Below the pieces are notes generated by a model. The model made no database searches, was not told where the DNA came from, and saw only the letters and a list, made by a program, of their open reading frames with translations. A stretch of DNA of 64,000 nucleotides. Origin: Candidatus Krumholzibacteriota bacterium. GTDB taxonomy: Bacteria > Krumholzibacteriota > Krumholzibacteriia > JAJRXK01. Numbering within the stretch: the stretch's first letter is position 1; every line of letters begins with the position of its first letter. Shown one piece after another: positions 46,095-53,993 of this stretch. The position numbers were made by a program, and so were the translations under genes. The stretch covers positions 1 to 64,000 of the forward strand of contig JAJDAC010000022.1 in assembly GCA_029262065.1 (NCBI GenBank). The letters run 5' to 3'.

Positions 46095-47540
46095 ATGGCG
46101 AAACGACTTCAAAACTACATTGGCGGATCCTGGGTCGACTCCACCGCTTCCGAAACCTACACGGTCCGAAACCCGGCTTCAGGCAAGGCACTCGCTGAAA
46201 CGCCGCTGGGTGGTCACGACGACGTGGACCGCGCCGTCAGCGCCGCCCGCGAAGCGTTTCCGGCCTGGCGCCTGACACCCGCCGTGGAACGCGCACGCTA
46301 CCTGTTCGAGTTCAAACACCTGCTCGAGGCCAACTTCGAAGAACTCTCCCGCATCGTGTCGCAGGAGAACGGTAAGACCATGCCCGAGGCTCGCGGTAGC
46401 GTGCGCCGCGGCATCGAGTGCGTGGAGGTCGCGGCCGGTGCGCCATCGCTGCTCATGGGCCAGGCGCTCGAAGACGTCGCCGCCGGCATCGATTGCGAGG
46501 CCGTGCGGCAGCCGCTGGGCGTGTTCGCGGCTATCGCACCCTTCAACTTCCCCGCCATGGTACCACTGTGGTTCTACCCGTTCGCGGTGGCCTGCGGAAA
46601 CACCTTCGTGTGCAAGCCCAGCGAACAGGTGCCTCTGTCCCAGATGCGCATGTTCGAGTTGATGCACGACGTGAAACTTCCCGATGGCGTACTCAACCTG
46701 GTGCACGGCGGCAAGGACTGCGTGCAAAGCCTGGTGGAACATCCCGATGTACGGGGCATTTCCTTCGTGGGTAGCAGCCCGGTGGCCGAATACGTGTACC
46801 GCGAAGCCGCGGCGCGCGGTAAGCGCGTACAGGCGCTCGGCGGCGCCAAGAACTTCATGCTGATCATGCCCGACGCCGCGCGCGATCAGACCCTTGACCA
46901 GATCATGAGCTCGGCCTACGGCTGCGCCGGTGAACGATGCCTGGCCGGCAGCGTGATCCTGACCGTGGGTGAAGCCCACGACTGGGTGCGCAAGGGCCTC
47001 ACCGATCGCATTGCAAAGCTCAAACTAGGTGCCGGGGTCGACGCGGACACGGGTATGGGGCCGGTCATCTCGGCCGCGCACAAGAAGAAGGTGCTGGGCT
47101 ACATCGAGAAGGGCATCGAGGAAGGCGCCGAGCTGGTCACCGATGGCCGCACGCCCGACGCGCCCGCAGGCGGGTTCTTCGTGGGCGCCACGCTGTTCGA
47201 CAAAGTCAAACCCGACATGACCATCGCCCAGGAAGAGATCTTCGGCCCCGTGCTGTGTCTCATCCCCACCAAGGACCTGGACACCGCCATCGACGTGGCC
47301 ACGCGCCATCCGTTGGCCAACGCCACCAGCATCTTTACCCAGAGCGGAAAGTCAGCGCGCGAATTCAAATACCGCATCCACGCGAGCATGACCGGCGTGA
47401 ACATCGGCGTGGCCGCGCCCATGTCGTTCTTCAGCTTCGGTGGCGCCAAGGGCAGCTTCTTCGGCGACCTCAAGGGCCACGGACGCGACGCGTTCGACTT
47501 CTACACCGACAAGAAGGTCGTCATCTCACGCTGGTTCTAA
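46095..47540 (+). CDS. mmsA: CoA-acylating (methyl)malonate-semialdehyde dehydrogenase
   Basis: A 481-residue aldehyde dehydrogenase of the MMSDH family. It converts methylmalonate or malonate semialdehyde, NAD and CoA to propionyl- or acetyl-CoA with release of CO2. The catalytic cysteine is Cys282 in GCAGERCLAGS, wording specific to this family. The start KRLQNYIGGSWVDS and the regions APFNFPAMVPLWF and GGAKNFMLIMPDA also match. In valine or inositol catabolism the partners would differ; here the next five genes are for pyrimidine breakdown, so the likely job is malonate semialdehyde from beta-alanine to acetyl-CoA. First gene of the operon, with AGGAG before the ATG. Confidence 0.9.
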   Translation: MAKRLQNYIGGSWVDSTASETYTVRNPASGKALAETPLGGHDDVDRAVSAAREAFPAWRLTPAVERARYLFEFKHLLEANFEELSRIVSQENGKTMPEARGSVRRGIECVEVAAGAPSLLMGQALEDVAAGIDCEAVRQPLGVFAAIAPFNFPAMVPLWFYPFAVACGNTFVCKPSEQVPLSQMRMFELMHDVKLPDGVLNLVHGGKDCVQSLVEHPDVRGISFVGSSPVAEYVYREAAARGKRVQALGGAKNFMLIMPDAARDQTLDQIMSSAYGCAGERCLAGSVILTVGEAHDWVRKGLTDRIAKLKLGAGVDADTGMGPVISAAHKKKVLGYIEKGIEEGAELVTDGRTPDAPAGGFFVGATLFDKVKPDMTIAQEEIFGPVLCLIPTKDLDTAIDVATRHPLANATSIFTQSGKSAREFKYRIHASMTGVNIGVAAPMSFFSFGGAKGSFFGDLKGHGRDAFDFYTDKKVVISRWF

Positions 47541-47579
47541 GGGCAAGACTTCAACTCTCAAGACGGGGAGAAAAACATC

Positions 47580-48452
47580 GTGGGCCGAGTCGTGAAGGGT
47601 GGATTGATTCAGTGCGAGAATCCGCTGAATGACGAGAGCCGTCCGGTGGCCGATATCCAGGCCGCCGCGTTCGAGGCTCACGTCCCGTTTCTGGAAGAGG
47701 CCGGCAAGAGCGGCGTGCAGGTCTTGTGTCTGCAGGAAATCTTCAACGGTCCCTACTTCTGCCCCAGCCAGGACGCGCGCTGGTACGAAGCGGCTGAATC
47801 GGTGCCGGGGCCGTCGATCGAAGCGCTCACCCCGTACGCCAAGAAATACTCGATGGTCATCATCGTGCCGGTGTACGAGCGCGAGCAGGCGGGCGTGTAC
47901 TACAACACCGCCGCGGTCATCGACGCCGACGGCAAGTATCTGGGCAAGTACCGCAAGAACCACATTCCGCAGACCTCGGGATTCTGGGAGAAGTACTTCT
48001 TCAAGCCCGGCAACCTGGGCTACCCGGTGTTCGATACCGCGTACGCGAAGGTCGGCGTCTACATCTGCTACGACCGTCACTTTCCCGAGGGTGCGCGGCT
48101 CCTCGGTCTGAACGGCGCCGAGATCGTGTTCAATCCGTCGGCCACCGTCGCCGGCCTGTCGCAATACCTCTGGAAACTCGAACAGCCCGCCCACGCGGTG
48201 GCCAACGGGTACTTCATGGGCTGCATCAACCGCGTGGGTACCGAAGATCCGTGGAACATCGGAAAATTCTACGGCAGCAGCTACTTCGTGGACCCGCGCG
48301 GCAACTTCCTGGTCGAGGCCAGTGAGGACAAGAGCGAACTGATCGTGGCCGACATGAACCTGGAACTCATAGAAGAAGTCCGTCGCGTGTGGCAGTTCTA
48401 CCGCGACCGTCGCCCCGAAACCTACGGCGACATGGCCGAGCTGCTTCCTTGA
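47580..48452 (+). CDS. Beta-ureidopropionase (nitrilase superfamily)
   Basis: Hydrolyses N-carbamoyl-beta-alanine to beta-alanine, CO2 and ammonia. The 290-residue protein has the nitrilase triad: Glu53 (LCLQEIF), Lys126 (KYRKNHIP) and Cys163 (VYICYDRHFPEG). NPSATVAGLSQYLWKLEQPAHAVANGYF matches the beta-ureidopropionase and N-carbamoylputrescine-amidase group. The genes on either side make beta-ureidopropionase the best choice within that group. The GTG start at 47580 has GGGGAG nine bases before it. It lies 39 bases after mmsA and 16 bases before the dihydropyrimidinase gene. Confidence 0.88.
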   Translation: MGRVVKGGLIQCENPLNDESRPVADIQAAAFEAHVPFLEEAGKSGVQVLCLQEIFNGPYFCPSQDARWYEAAESVPGPSIEALTPYAKKYSMVIIVPVYEREQAGVYYNTAAVIDADGKYLGKYRKNHIPQTSGFWEKYFFKPGNLGYPVFDTAYAKVGVYICYDRHFPEGARLLGLNGAEIVFNPSATVAGLSQYLWKLEQPAHAVANGYFMGCINRVGTEDPWNIGKFYGSSYFVDPRGNFLVEASEDKSELIVADMNLELIEEVRRVWQFYRDRRPETYGDMAELLP

Positions 48453-48468
48453 CCCTGGAGAAACTGAC

Positions 48469-49845
48469 ATGGGCGTGCTCATAAAGAATGGAACCATCGT
48501 TACCGCGCTCGACCAGTACGTGGGTGACGTGTTGTGTCGCGACGGTAAGATCACCGGCATCGGACGTGATCTTACCGCCAGCGGCGACGATGAGGTCATC
48601 GACGCATCGGGCCAGTACGTATTTCCGGGCGGCATCGATCCGCACGTGCACATGGAGCTACCGTTCATGGGCACGGTGTCGGCCGATGATTTCGAAACGG
48701 GTACGGCGGCCGGCGTGGCGGGAGGCACGACGTCGATCATCGACTTCGTCATCCCCGGCCGCGGCGACGACTACGACGAGGCCCTGCGCTGGTGGCACGA
48801 AAAAGCCGACAAGGCCGTGGCCGACTACGCTTTCCACATGGCCATTACCTGGTGGGGCGACGACACGGCCAAGGTCATGCGCCGTTGCGTCCAGGAAGAA
48901 GGCATCAACTCGTTCAAGACCTTCATGGCCTACCGTGGAGCCATTGGCGTCGACGATCACGAGCTGATCCAGGTCATGAAGACGTCCAAGGAATTGGGCT
49001 CGCTGGTTACCGTGCACGCTGAGCACGGCGATATGGTAGTGGAACTACAGAACAGTCTGTTTGCGGCCGGTCATACGGAGCCCAAATACCACCCCATGTC
49101 CCGACCGGCTCCGGTAGAGGGCGAAGCCACCGCGCGCGCGGCCATGTTGGCGCGCATGACGGGTCAGCCGCTGTACGTGGTGCACGTCACGTGCGAACCT
49201 TCGATCGACGCCATCGCCAAGGCCCGAGCGCAGGGTCAGACGGTGTACGGCGAAACCTGTCCGCAGTATCTGCTGCTCGACGATTCGGTGTACGACAAAC
49301 CCGACTTCGAGGGCGCGGCCTACGTCATGTCGCCACCCATTCGCCCGCTCGGTCATCAGGACAAGCTTTGGGCGGCACTCAAGGCGGGAGTGCTGCAAAC
49401 GGTGGCGACCGATCACTGCCCCTTCAACCAGGCGAAGCAGAAGGAAATGGGCAAGGACGACTTCCGCCTCATTCCCAACGGTGCCGCCGGCATCGAGCAT
49501 CGGCTCAGTCTCATGTACACCTACGGCGTGCTGGAAAATCGCATCACGCTGAACGAGTTCGTCGATCTCACGTCCACCCGCGCGGCCAAGATCTTTGGAC
49601 TGTACCCGCGCAAGGGTTCGATCACTCCCGGCGCCGACGCCGATCTGGTGGTATTCGATCCCGAGGCCACCGGCACAATCTCGGCGGCCACGCACCATCA
49701 CAAGGTGGACCGCAACATCTTCGAAGGCTTTGCGGTGAAGGGACTGGCCAGTCACGTGGTGTGCAACGGACGTGTCCAATACAAGAACGGCAAGCTCGAC
49801 GTAGAAAAGGGCGCCGGTCGTTACCTCCGAAGGAGCGCCTCATGA
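48469..49845 (+). CDS. hydA: Dihydropyrimidinase
   Basis: Zinc amidohydrolase that opens dihydrouracil to N-carbamoyl-beta-alanine. In the 458-residue protein the metal ligands are His59 and His61 (GGIDPHVHME), the carboxylated Lys150 (FKTFMAYRG), His residues in TVHAEHGD and VVHVTCE, and Asp in ATDHCPF. GTTSIIDFVIP and GAAGIEHRL are typical of dihydropyrimidinase/D-hydantoinase. Length and context support dihydropyrimidinase over allantoinase or dihydroorotase. A TGG-AGAA ribosome-binding site precedes the ATG. Its stop overlaps the next start in ATGA. Confidence 0.93.
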   Translation: MGVLIKNGTIVTALDQYVGDVLCRDGKITGIGRDLTASGDDEVIDASGQYVFPGGIDPHVHMELPFMGTVSADDFETGTAAGVAGGTTSIIDFVIPGRGDDYDEALRWWHEKADKAVADYAFHMAITWWGDDTAKVMRRCVQEEGINSFKTFMAYRGAIGVDDHELIQVMKTSKELGSLVTVHAEHGDMVVELQNSLFAAGHTEPKYHPMSRPAPVEGEATARAAMLARMTGQPLYVVHVTCEPSIDAIAKARAQGQTVYGETCPQYLLLDDSVYDKPDFEGAAYVMSPPIRPLGHQDKLWAALKAGVLQTVATDHCPFNQAKQKEMGKDDFRLIPNGAAGIEHRLSLMYTYGVLENRITLNEFVDLTSTRAAKIFGLYPRKGSITPGADADLVVFDPEATGTISAATHHHKVDRNIFEGFAVKGLASHVVCNGRVQYKNGKLDVEKGAGRYLRRSAS

Positions 49846-51161
49846 GCGATTCGCAAACCACCAGCCAGGCAGCGGACATTCGCGATCGCCACGGCAAATA
49901 CCTTTGGCCTTCGGTGGCCAATTTCTATCAGGAACCACTGGTGCTCGAAAGCGGCAAGGGTCTGTACCTGAAAGATATCGACGGCCGGGAATTCCTCGAT
50001 TTCTTCGGCGGCATTCTCACCGTTTCCATTGGTCACTGCGACGATCGCATCACCAGTGCCATCAAGACGCAGGTGGATCGCCTGGGCCATGTGTCCACGC
50101 TGTATCCCACGGTGCCTATCGTCGAGCTCGCCGAGCGCATGGCTCGTATCACGCCAGGCAACCTGCAGAAGAGTTACTTCACGGCATCGGGGACCGAGGC
50201 CGACGAGACCGCGTTCACCTTGGCCCAGGTGCACACCGGGGCCATGGAAATCATCGCGTTGCGGCACGGATACTCGGGCCGATCCATGCTGGCCCAATCG
50301 CTGACGGCGCACGGGACCTGGCGCGCCGTGCCCTCGCAGATCGCCGCGGTCAAGCACGCGCCCAACCCCTACTGCTACCGTTGCCCCCTGGGACTCGAGT
50401 ACCCGTCGTGCAACATAAAGTGTGCCGACGACATCGAGGCGGTCATCCAGACCACCACCACCGGCAACATTGCGGGCTTTCTGGCCGAACCCATCCAGGG
50501 CGTCGGCGGCTTCGTGGTTCCGCCACCCGAATACTTCGAGCGCGCCGTGGGAATCATCCGCAAGTACGGCGGCCTGTTCATCTGCGACGAGGTACAGACC
50601 GGATTCGCGCGCACCGGCGGCAAGATGTTCGGCATCGAGCACTGGGGCGTGCAACCGGACATCATGACCATGGCCAAGGGCGTAGCCAATGGCATGCCGC
50701 TGGGCGTGACCATCGCCACGCCGGAAATCGCCGACAGTTTCCAGAAACTGCAGATTTCTACCTTCGGCGGCAATCCCATTTCGTGTGCGGCGGCCAACGC
50801 CACGCTCGACATCATCGAGGGCGAGGACTACCCCAAGCAGGTCGAGGCCAAGGGCAACTACCTGCAAGAAGGGTTGAAGGAACTCCAACGCGAGTTTCCC
50901 AAGATCATCGGCGACGTACGCGGCAAGGGACTCATGCAGGCCATCGAGTTCGTCGTGGACGAACCCGGCGGCGACCGCACCCCCAATCCCCAGGCCGTGG
51001 GTTCCTTCCTGGAGGAAACCAAGAAGCAGGGCGTTCTGGTGGGCAAGGGTGGTTTCTTCGGCAACGTGTTGCGCATATCGCCCCCCATGAGCATCGAGAA
51101 CGCCCAGATCGACGACGCGCTGAAGATGTTCCGCGCTGCCCTGACCGCGATGGAGCACTAG
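49842..51161 (+). CDS. Class III aminotransferase, probable beta-alanine transaminase (AGXT2-like)
   Basis: A 439-residue PLP aminotransferase of subgroup III. The PLP lysine is Lys279 in MTMAKGVANGMPLG, and the sequence also holds FLDFFGGILTVSIGH, FTASGTEADE, CDEVQTGFARTGG and FGGNPISCAAA. The wording is close to alanine-glyoxylate aminotransferase 2 (AGXT2-like), which also accepts beta-alanine. In this operon the expected reaction is beta-alanine plus an oxoacid to malonate semialdehyde, feeding the mmsA product. An unusual Cys cluster at CYRCPLGLEYPSCNIKC is common in this subgroup. The start overlaps the hydA stop (ATGA), with AAGGAG before it. Confidence 0.87.
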   Translation: MSDSQTTSQAADIRDRHGKYLWPSVANFYQEPLVLESGKGLYLKDIDGREFLDFFGGILTVSIGHCDDRITSAIKTQVDRLGHVSTLYPTVPIVELAERMARITPGNLQKSYFTASGTEADETAFTLAQVHTGAMEIIALRHGYSGRSMLAQSLTAHGTWRAVPSQIAAVKHAPNPYCYRCPLGLEYPSCNIKCADDIEAVIQTTTTGNIAGFLAEPIQGVGGFVVPPPEYFERAVGIIRKYGGLFICDEVQTGFARTGGKMFGIEHWGVQPDIMTMAKGVANGMPLGVTIATPEIADSFQKLQISTFGGNPISCAAANATLDIIEGEDYPKQVEAKGNYLQEGLKELQREFPKIIGDVRGKGLMQAIEFVVDEPGGDRTPNPQAVGSFLEETKKQGVLVGKGGFFGNVLRISPPMSIENAQIDDALKMFRAALTAMEH

Positions 51162-51164
51162 CGC

Positions 51165-52472
51165 ATGGCCGAGCGCGATTGGAAGGTCCCGGCGAAACGA
51201 CTCGAAGCCGGGTTCGAAGACAAGAAACCCGCGTTCGACGCGGGCGAGGCGCTGACGGAAGCCAGTCGTTGTCTGTATTGCTACGACGCACCGTGCATTC
51301 CGGCGTGTCCCACGGCCATCGACATCCCCACGTTCATCCGGAAGATCGGCACGGACAACCTCCGCGGTTCGGCCCGTACCATTCTGGAGTCCAATCTACT
51401 GGGCCGTAGCTGTTCGCAGGTGTGTCCGGTCGAGGTGCTGTGCGAAGGCGCGTGTGTGTACACGGGCTGGGGTCGCAAGCCCATCGAGATCGGTCGACTG
51501 CAACGGTTCGCCATGGAAAGCGCGCAGTCGCCAGACCTGCTGCCACGACAACCAGCCACCGGCCACAAGATCGCTTTGGTCGGCGCCGGGCCAGCCTCGC
51601 TGGCTTGCGCCGGCACGCTCGTTCAGATGGGCCACGAGGCCGTGGTGTTCGAGAGAGATGCACTTCCCGGTGGCCTCAACATGACCGGCGTGGCGCCCTA
51701 CAAGTTCCGCGCGGAATCGACGTTGGCCGAGGTGGAGTTCATCCGTTCTCTGGGCGTGGAGATTCGCACCGGCGTGGAGATCGGACGGGACTTCACCGCC
51801 GAGCAGCTACTGGAAGACTACGATGCGGTGTTTCTGGGCGTTGGCCTGGGCAGCGACAGCCTGCGTGGTATTCCGGCGATCGAGGGCACCGGTGTGATCG
51901 GTGCCGTGCAATGGATTCGCGGCATGAAGCTCGACCCGGCCACCAGTGTGGATGGAGTTGGTCACGCGATCGTGGTCGGCGGCGGCAACACCGCACTCGA
52001 CGTGGTGCAGGAGTTGGCCACGCTCGGCGTACCATCGGTGCACATGGTGTACCGACGCGGTTTGGCCGACATGTCGGGCTACGCACACGAGTTCAAGAAC
52101 GCCCGGAACGTGGGCGTGCGGGCCGTCGAGCACGCGACTCCGGCGAAACTGGAATGGCGCGACGGTCGCCTGGTGGGTGTCTCGCTCGAGTCCACCCAGT
52201 CACCCGCGTCGTTCGAGTCTCGCGACATGCCCTGTGACCTGCTGGTGGTCGCCACCGGCCAGGGCCGGCTGCGCGATCTGGTGGAACAGTTCCCCCAGGT
52301 CGAATGCGATCAAAGCGGCCGGGTGGTCGCCGAACCGGAAAGCCTGGTCACGGGAAACCCGCGCGTCTTCACCGGCGGCGATTGCTACAACGGCGGTAAA
52401 GAGGTCGTGAACGCCGCGGCCGAAGGCCAGCGCGCGGCCCGCGCCATCGACGAACTCCTGCGCCAGGGCTAG
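51165..52472 (+). CDS. preT: NAD-dependent dihydropyrimidine dehydrogenase, flavoprotein subunit PreT
   Basis: FAD subunit that passes electrons between NAD(P)H and the pyrimidine-reducing PreA. The 435-residue product is GltD-like: N-terminal Fe-S cysteines C36, C39, C44, C48 (RCLYCYDAPCIPACP) and C83, C87, C93, C97, an FAD-binding VGAGPASLACAG near residue 118, a pyridine-nucleotide motif VVGGGNTALD near 270, and the C-terminal TGGDCYNGGKEVVNAAAEG. It starts three bases after the aminotransferase stop. PreT and PreA together correspond to the two ends of the mammalian DPD enzyme. Confidence 0.9.
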   Translation: MAERDWKVPAKRLEAGFEDKKPAFDAGEALTEASRCLYCYDAPCIPACPTAIDIPTFIRKIGTDNLRGSARTILESNLLGRSCSQVCPVEVLCEGACVYTGWGRKPIEIGRLQRFAMESAQSPDLLPRQPATGHKIALVGAGPASLACAGTLVQMGHEAVVFERDALPGGLNMTGVAPYKFRAESTLAEVEFIRSLGVEIRTGVEIGRDFTAEQLLEDYDAVFLGVGLGSDSLRGIPAIEGTGVIGAVQWIRGMKLDPATSVDGVGHAIVVGGGNTALDVVQELATLGVPSVHMVYRRGLADMSGYAHEFKNARNVGVRAVEHATPAKLEWRDGRLVGVSLESTQSPASFESRDMPCDLLVVATGQGRLRDLVEQFPQVECDQSGRVVAEPESLVTGNPRVFTGGDCYNGGKEVVNAAAEGQRAARAIDELLRQG

Positions 52473-52506
52473 TTCGCCCCGCGCATCGCTTTGCGAAAGA
52501 GGAATC

Positions 52507-53880
52507 ATGCCCGACCTGTCCATCGACTTCGCCGGCATTCGTAGCCCCAATCCGTTCTGGTTGGCGTCGGCTCCCCCCACCAACTCCGGCGACCAGATCA
52601 TGCGCGCTTTCGACGCCGGTTGGGGCGGCGCGGTGTGGAAAACGCTGGGCACCCCCATCATCAACGTTTCGAGCCGACTGGGCTCGGTGGACCTGGGCGA
52701 TCGGCGCATGATGGGTTTGAACAACATCGAACTCATCACCGATCGGCCGCTCGATGTGAACCTGCGCGAGATCGCCGAGGTGAAGAAGAAGTACCCCCAC
52801 CACGCGGTGATCGTGTCGTTGATGTTCGACACGCCCGAAGAATGGGCCGACATCCTGAAGCGCTGTGAAGACACCGGCTGTGACGGAGTGGAGTTGAACT
52901 TTGGATGTCCGCACGGCATGTGCGAGCGCGGCATGGGATCGGCCGTGGGTCAGGAACCGAAGGTGCTGACCGAGCTGGTGAAGTGGGTCATGGACTCCAC
53001 GACGTTGCCCGTGATCGCCAAACTCACCCCCAACGTGTCGGAGATCGTGGATCCCGCGCTGGCGGCGCAGGCCGGCGGCGCGCACGCGGTGTCGTTGATC
53101 AATACCATCAAGAGTGTGGTGGGAGTCGACCTGGACCGTTTGGTTCCAGTTCCTCGCGTGAACGATGCTTCGTCGCACGGGGGCTATTGCGGCCCGGCTG
53201 TGAAACCTATCGCCCTGCGTATGGTGGCCGAACTGTTTCGGCAGCCGGATTTCTCACTTCCCATTTCGGGCATCGGCGGCATTTCCAGCTGGCGCGACGC
53301 GGCCGAGTTCATCGCCCTGGGCGCGGGGTCGGTGCAGGTGTGCACGGCCGTGATGCACCATGGCTATCGCATCGTGGAAGACATGATCGAGGGGCTGGAC
53401 GAGTACCTGGTGAGCAAGAACATGTCATCGGTTCAGGAGCTGGTGGGCGCCGCCAACGCGGGCTTTCGCGAATGGGGCGAGTTGGATCTGAACTACCACG
53501 TGGTGGCCAAGATCGACGAGGCCAAATGCATCGGCTGCAACCTGTGTCATGTTGCTTGTTGGGACGGCGCGCATCAGTGCATTCATATGCCCGGGACGGC
53601 GGCCATCGAGGGGCATGTGGCACCGATGGCGGCTACGGCGAAGAAGCGGGCTTTTGAGGCGGCGTCGCTCATTGCTTCGGGGCGGACCGATGTTGAACCG
53701 TACCGGGTGCCGTGGGTGGATGAGACCGAGTGCGTGGGGTGCAACCTGTGTTGGTTGGTCTGCCCGGTGAGCGGGTGTATTGAGATGGTCGAGCAGCGGC
53801 GGGCACCGGAGACGGATACGTGGAATGATCGGGTGCGGGAAGGGCGGGATTTCGTGCCCGGTGGGTTGAAGGATATCTAG
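52507..53880 (+). CDS. preA: NAD-dependent dihydropyrimidine dehydrogenase, catalytic subunit PreA
   Basis: FMN/Fe-S subunit that reduces uracil or thymine to the dihydropyrimidine. Residues 1-330 are the dihydroorotate-dehydrogenase-like barrel with ASAPPTNSGDQI, NFGCPHGM and ISGIGGISSWRDAAEFIALGA. The C-terminus holds two 4Fe-4S sets: CIGCNLCHVAC from Cys341 and CVGCNLCWLVC from Cys409. Length (457) is a little above E. coli PreA. AAAGAGGA precedes the ATG. The last ~80 codons switch to a different codon style: all eight Arg codons are CGG and five of six Gly codons are GGG, while the rest of the gene mostly uses CGC and GGC. Confidence 0.93.
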   Translation: MPDLSIDFAGIRSPNPFWLASAPPTNSGDQIMRAFDAGWGGAVWKTLGTPIINVSSRLGSVDLGDRRMMGLNNIELITDRPLDVNLREIAEVKKKYPHHAVIVSLMFDTPEEWADILKRCEDTGCDGVELNFGCPHGMCERGMGSAVGQEPKVLTELVKWVMDSTTLPVIAKLTPNVSEIVDPALAAQAGGAHAVSLINTIKSVVGVDLDRLVPVPRVNDASSHGGYCGPAVKPIALRMVAELFRQPDFSLPISGIGGISSWRDAAEFIALGAGSVQVCTAVMHHGYRIVEDMIEGLDEYLVSKNMSSVQELVGAANAGFREWGELDLNYHVVAKIDEAKCIGCNLCHVACWDGAHQCIHMPGTAAIEGHVAPMAATAKKRAFEAASLIASGRTDVEPYRVPWVDETECVGCNLCWLVCPVSGCIEMVEQRRAPETDTWNDRVREGRDFVPGGLKDI

Positions 53881-53922
53881 GGCGGGGTTGCCAGCACCCG
53901 CAAATCTCTTCAAACAAACCAC

Positions 53923-53951
53923 TTGCAAACCAAACATGTGTTTGTTATATT
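53923..53951 (+). promoter_or_regulatory. AT-rich sigma-70-type promoter of the HNH gene, with inverted repeat
   Basis: TTGCAA (53923-53928) and TATATT (53946-53951) are 17 bases apart, the best promoter match I found here. The spacer contains CAAACA-TG-TGTTTG (53931-53944), an inverted repeat placed where a repressor would block polymerase. The sequence is notably AT-rich against its surroundings. The predicted transcript start is near 53958. Confidence 0.6.
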
Positions 53952-53993
53952 CCTTTGGTCAACGAGTCCTCAGCCTCCCAGTTGCGGACAACC

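Noticed and set aside
49191-49841. Upstream extension of the aminotransferase frame
   Set aside because: Lies inside hydA in another frame; ATG 49842 has AAGGAG and the ATGA overlap.
49821-51158. 445-residue open frame on the minus strand
   Set aside because: Mirror of the aminotransferase gene; no ribosome-binding site or recognisable domain.
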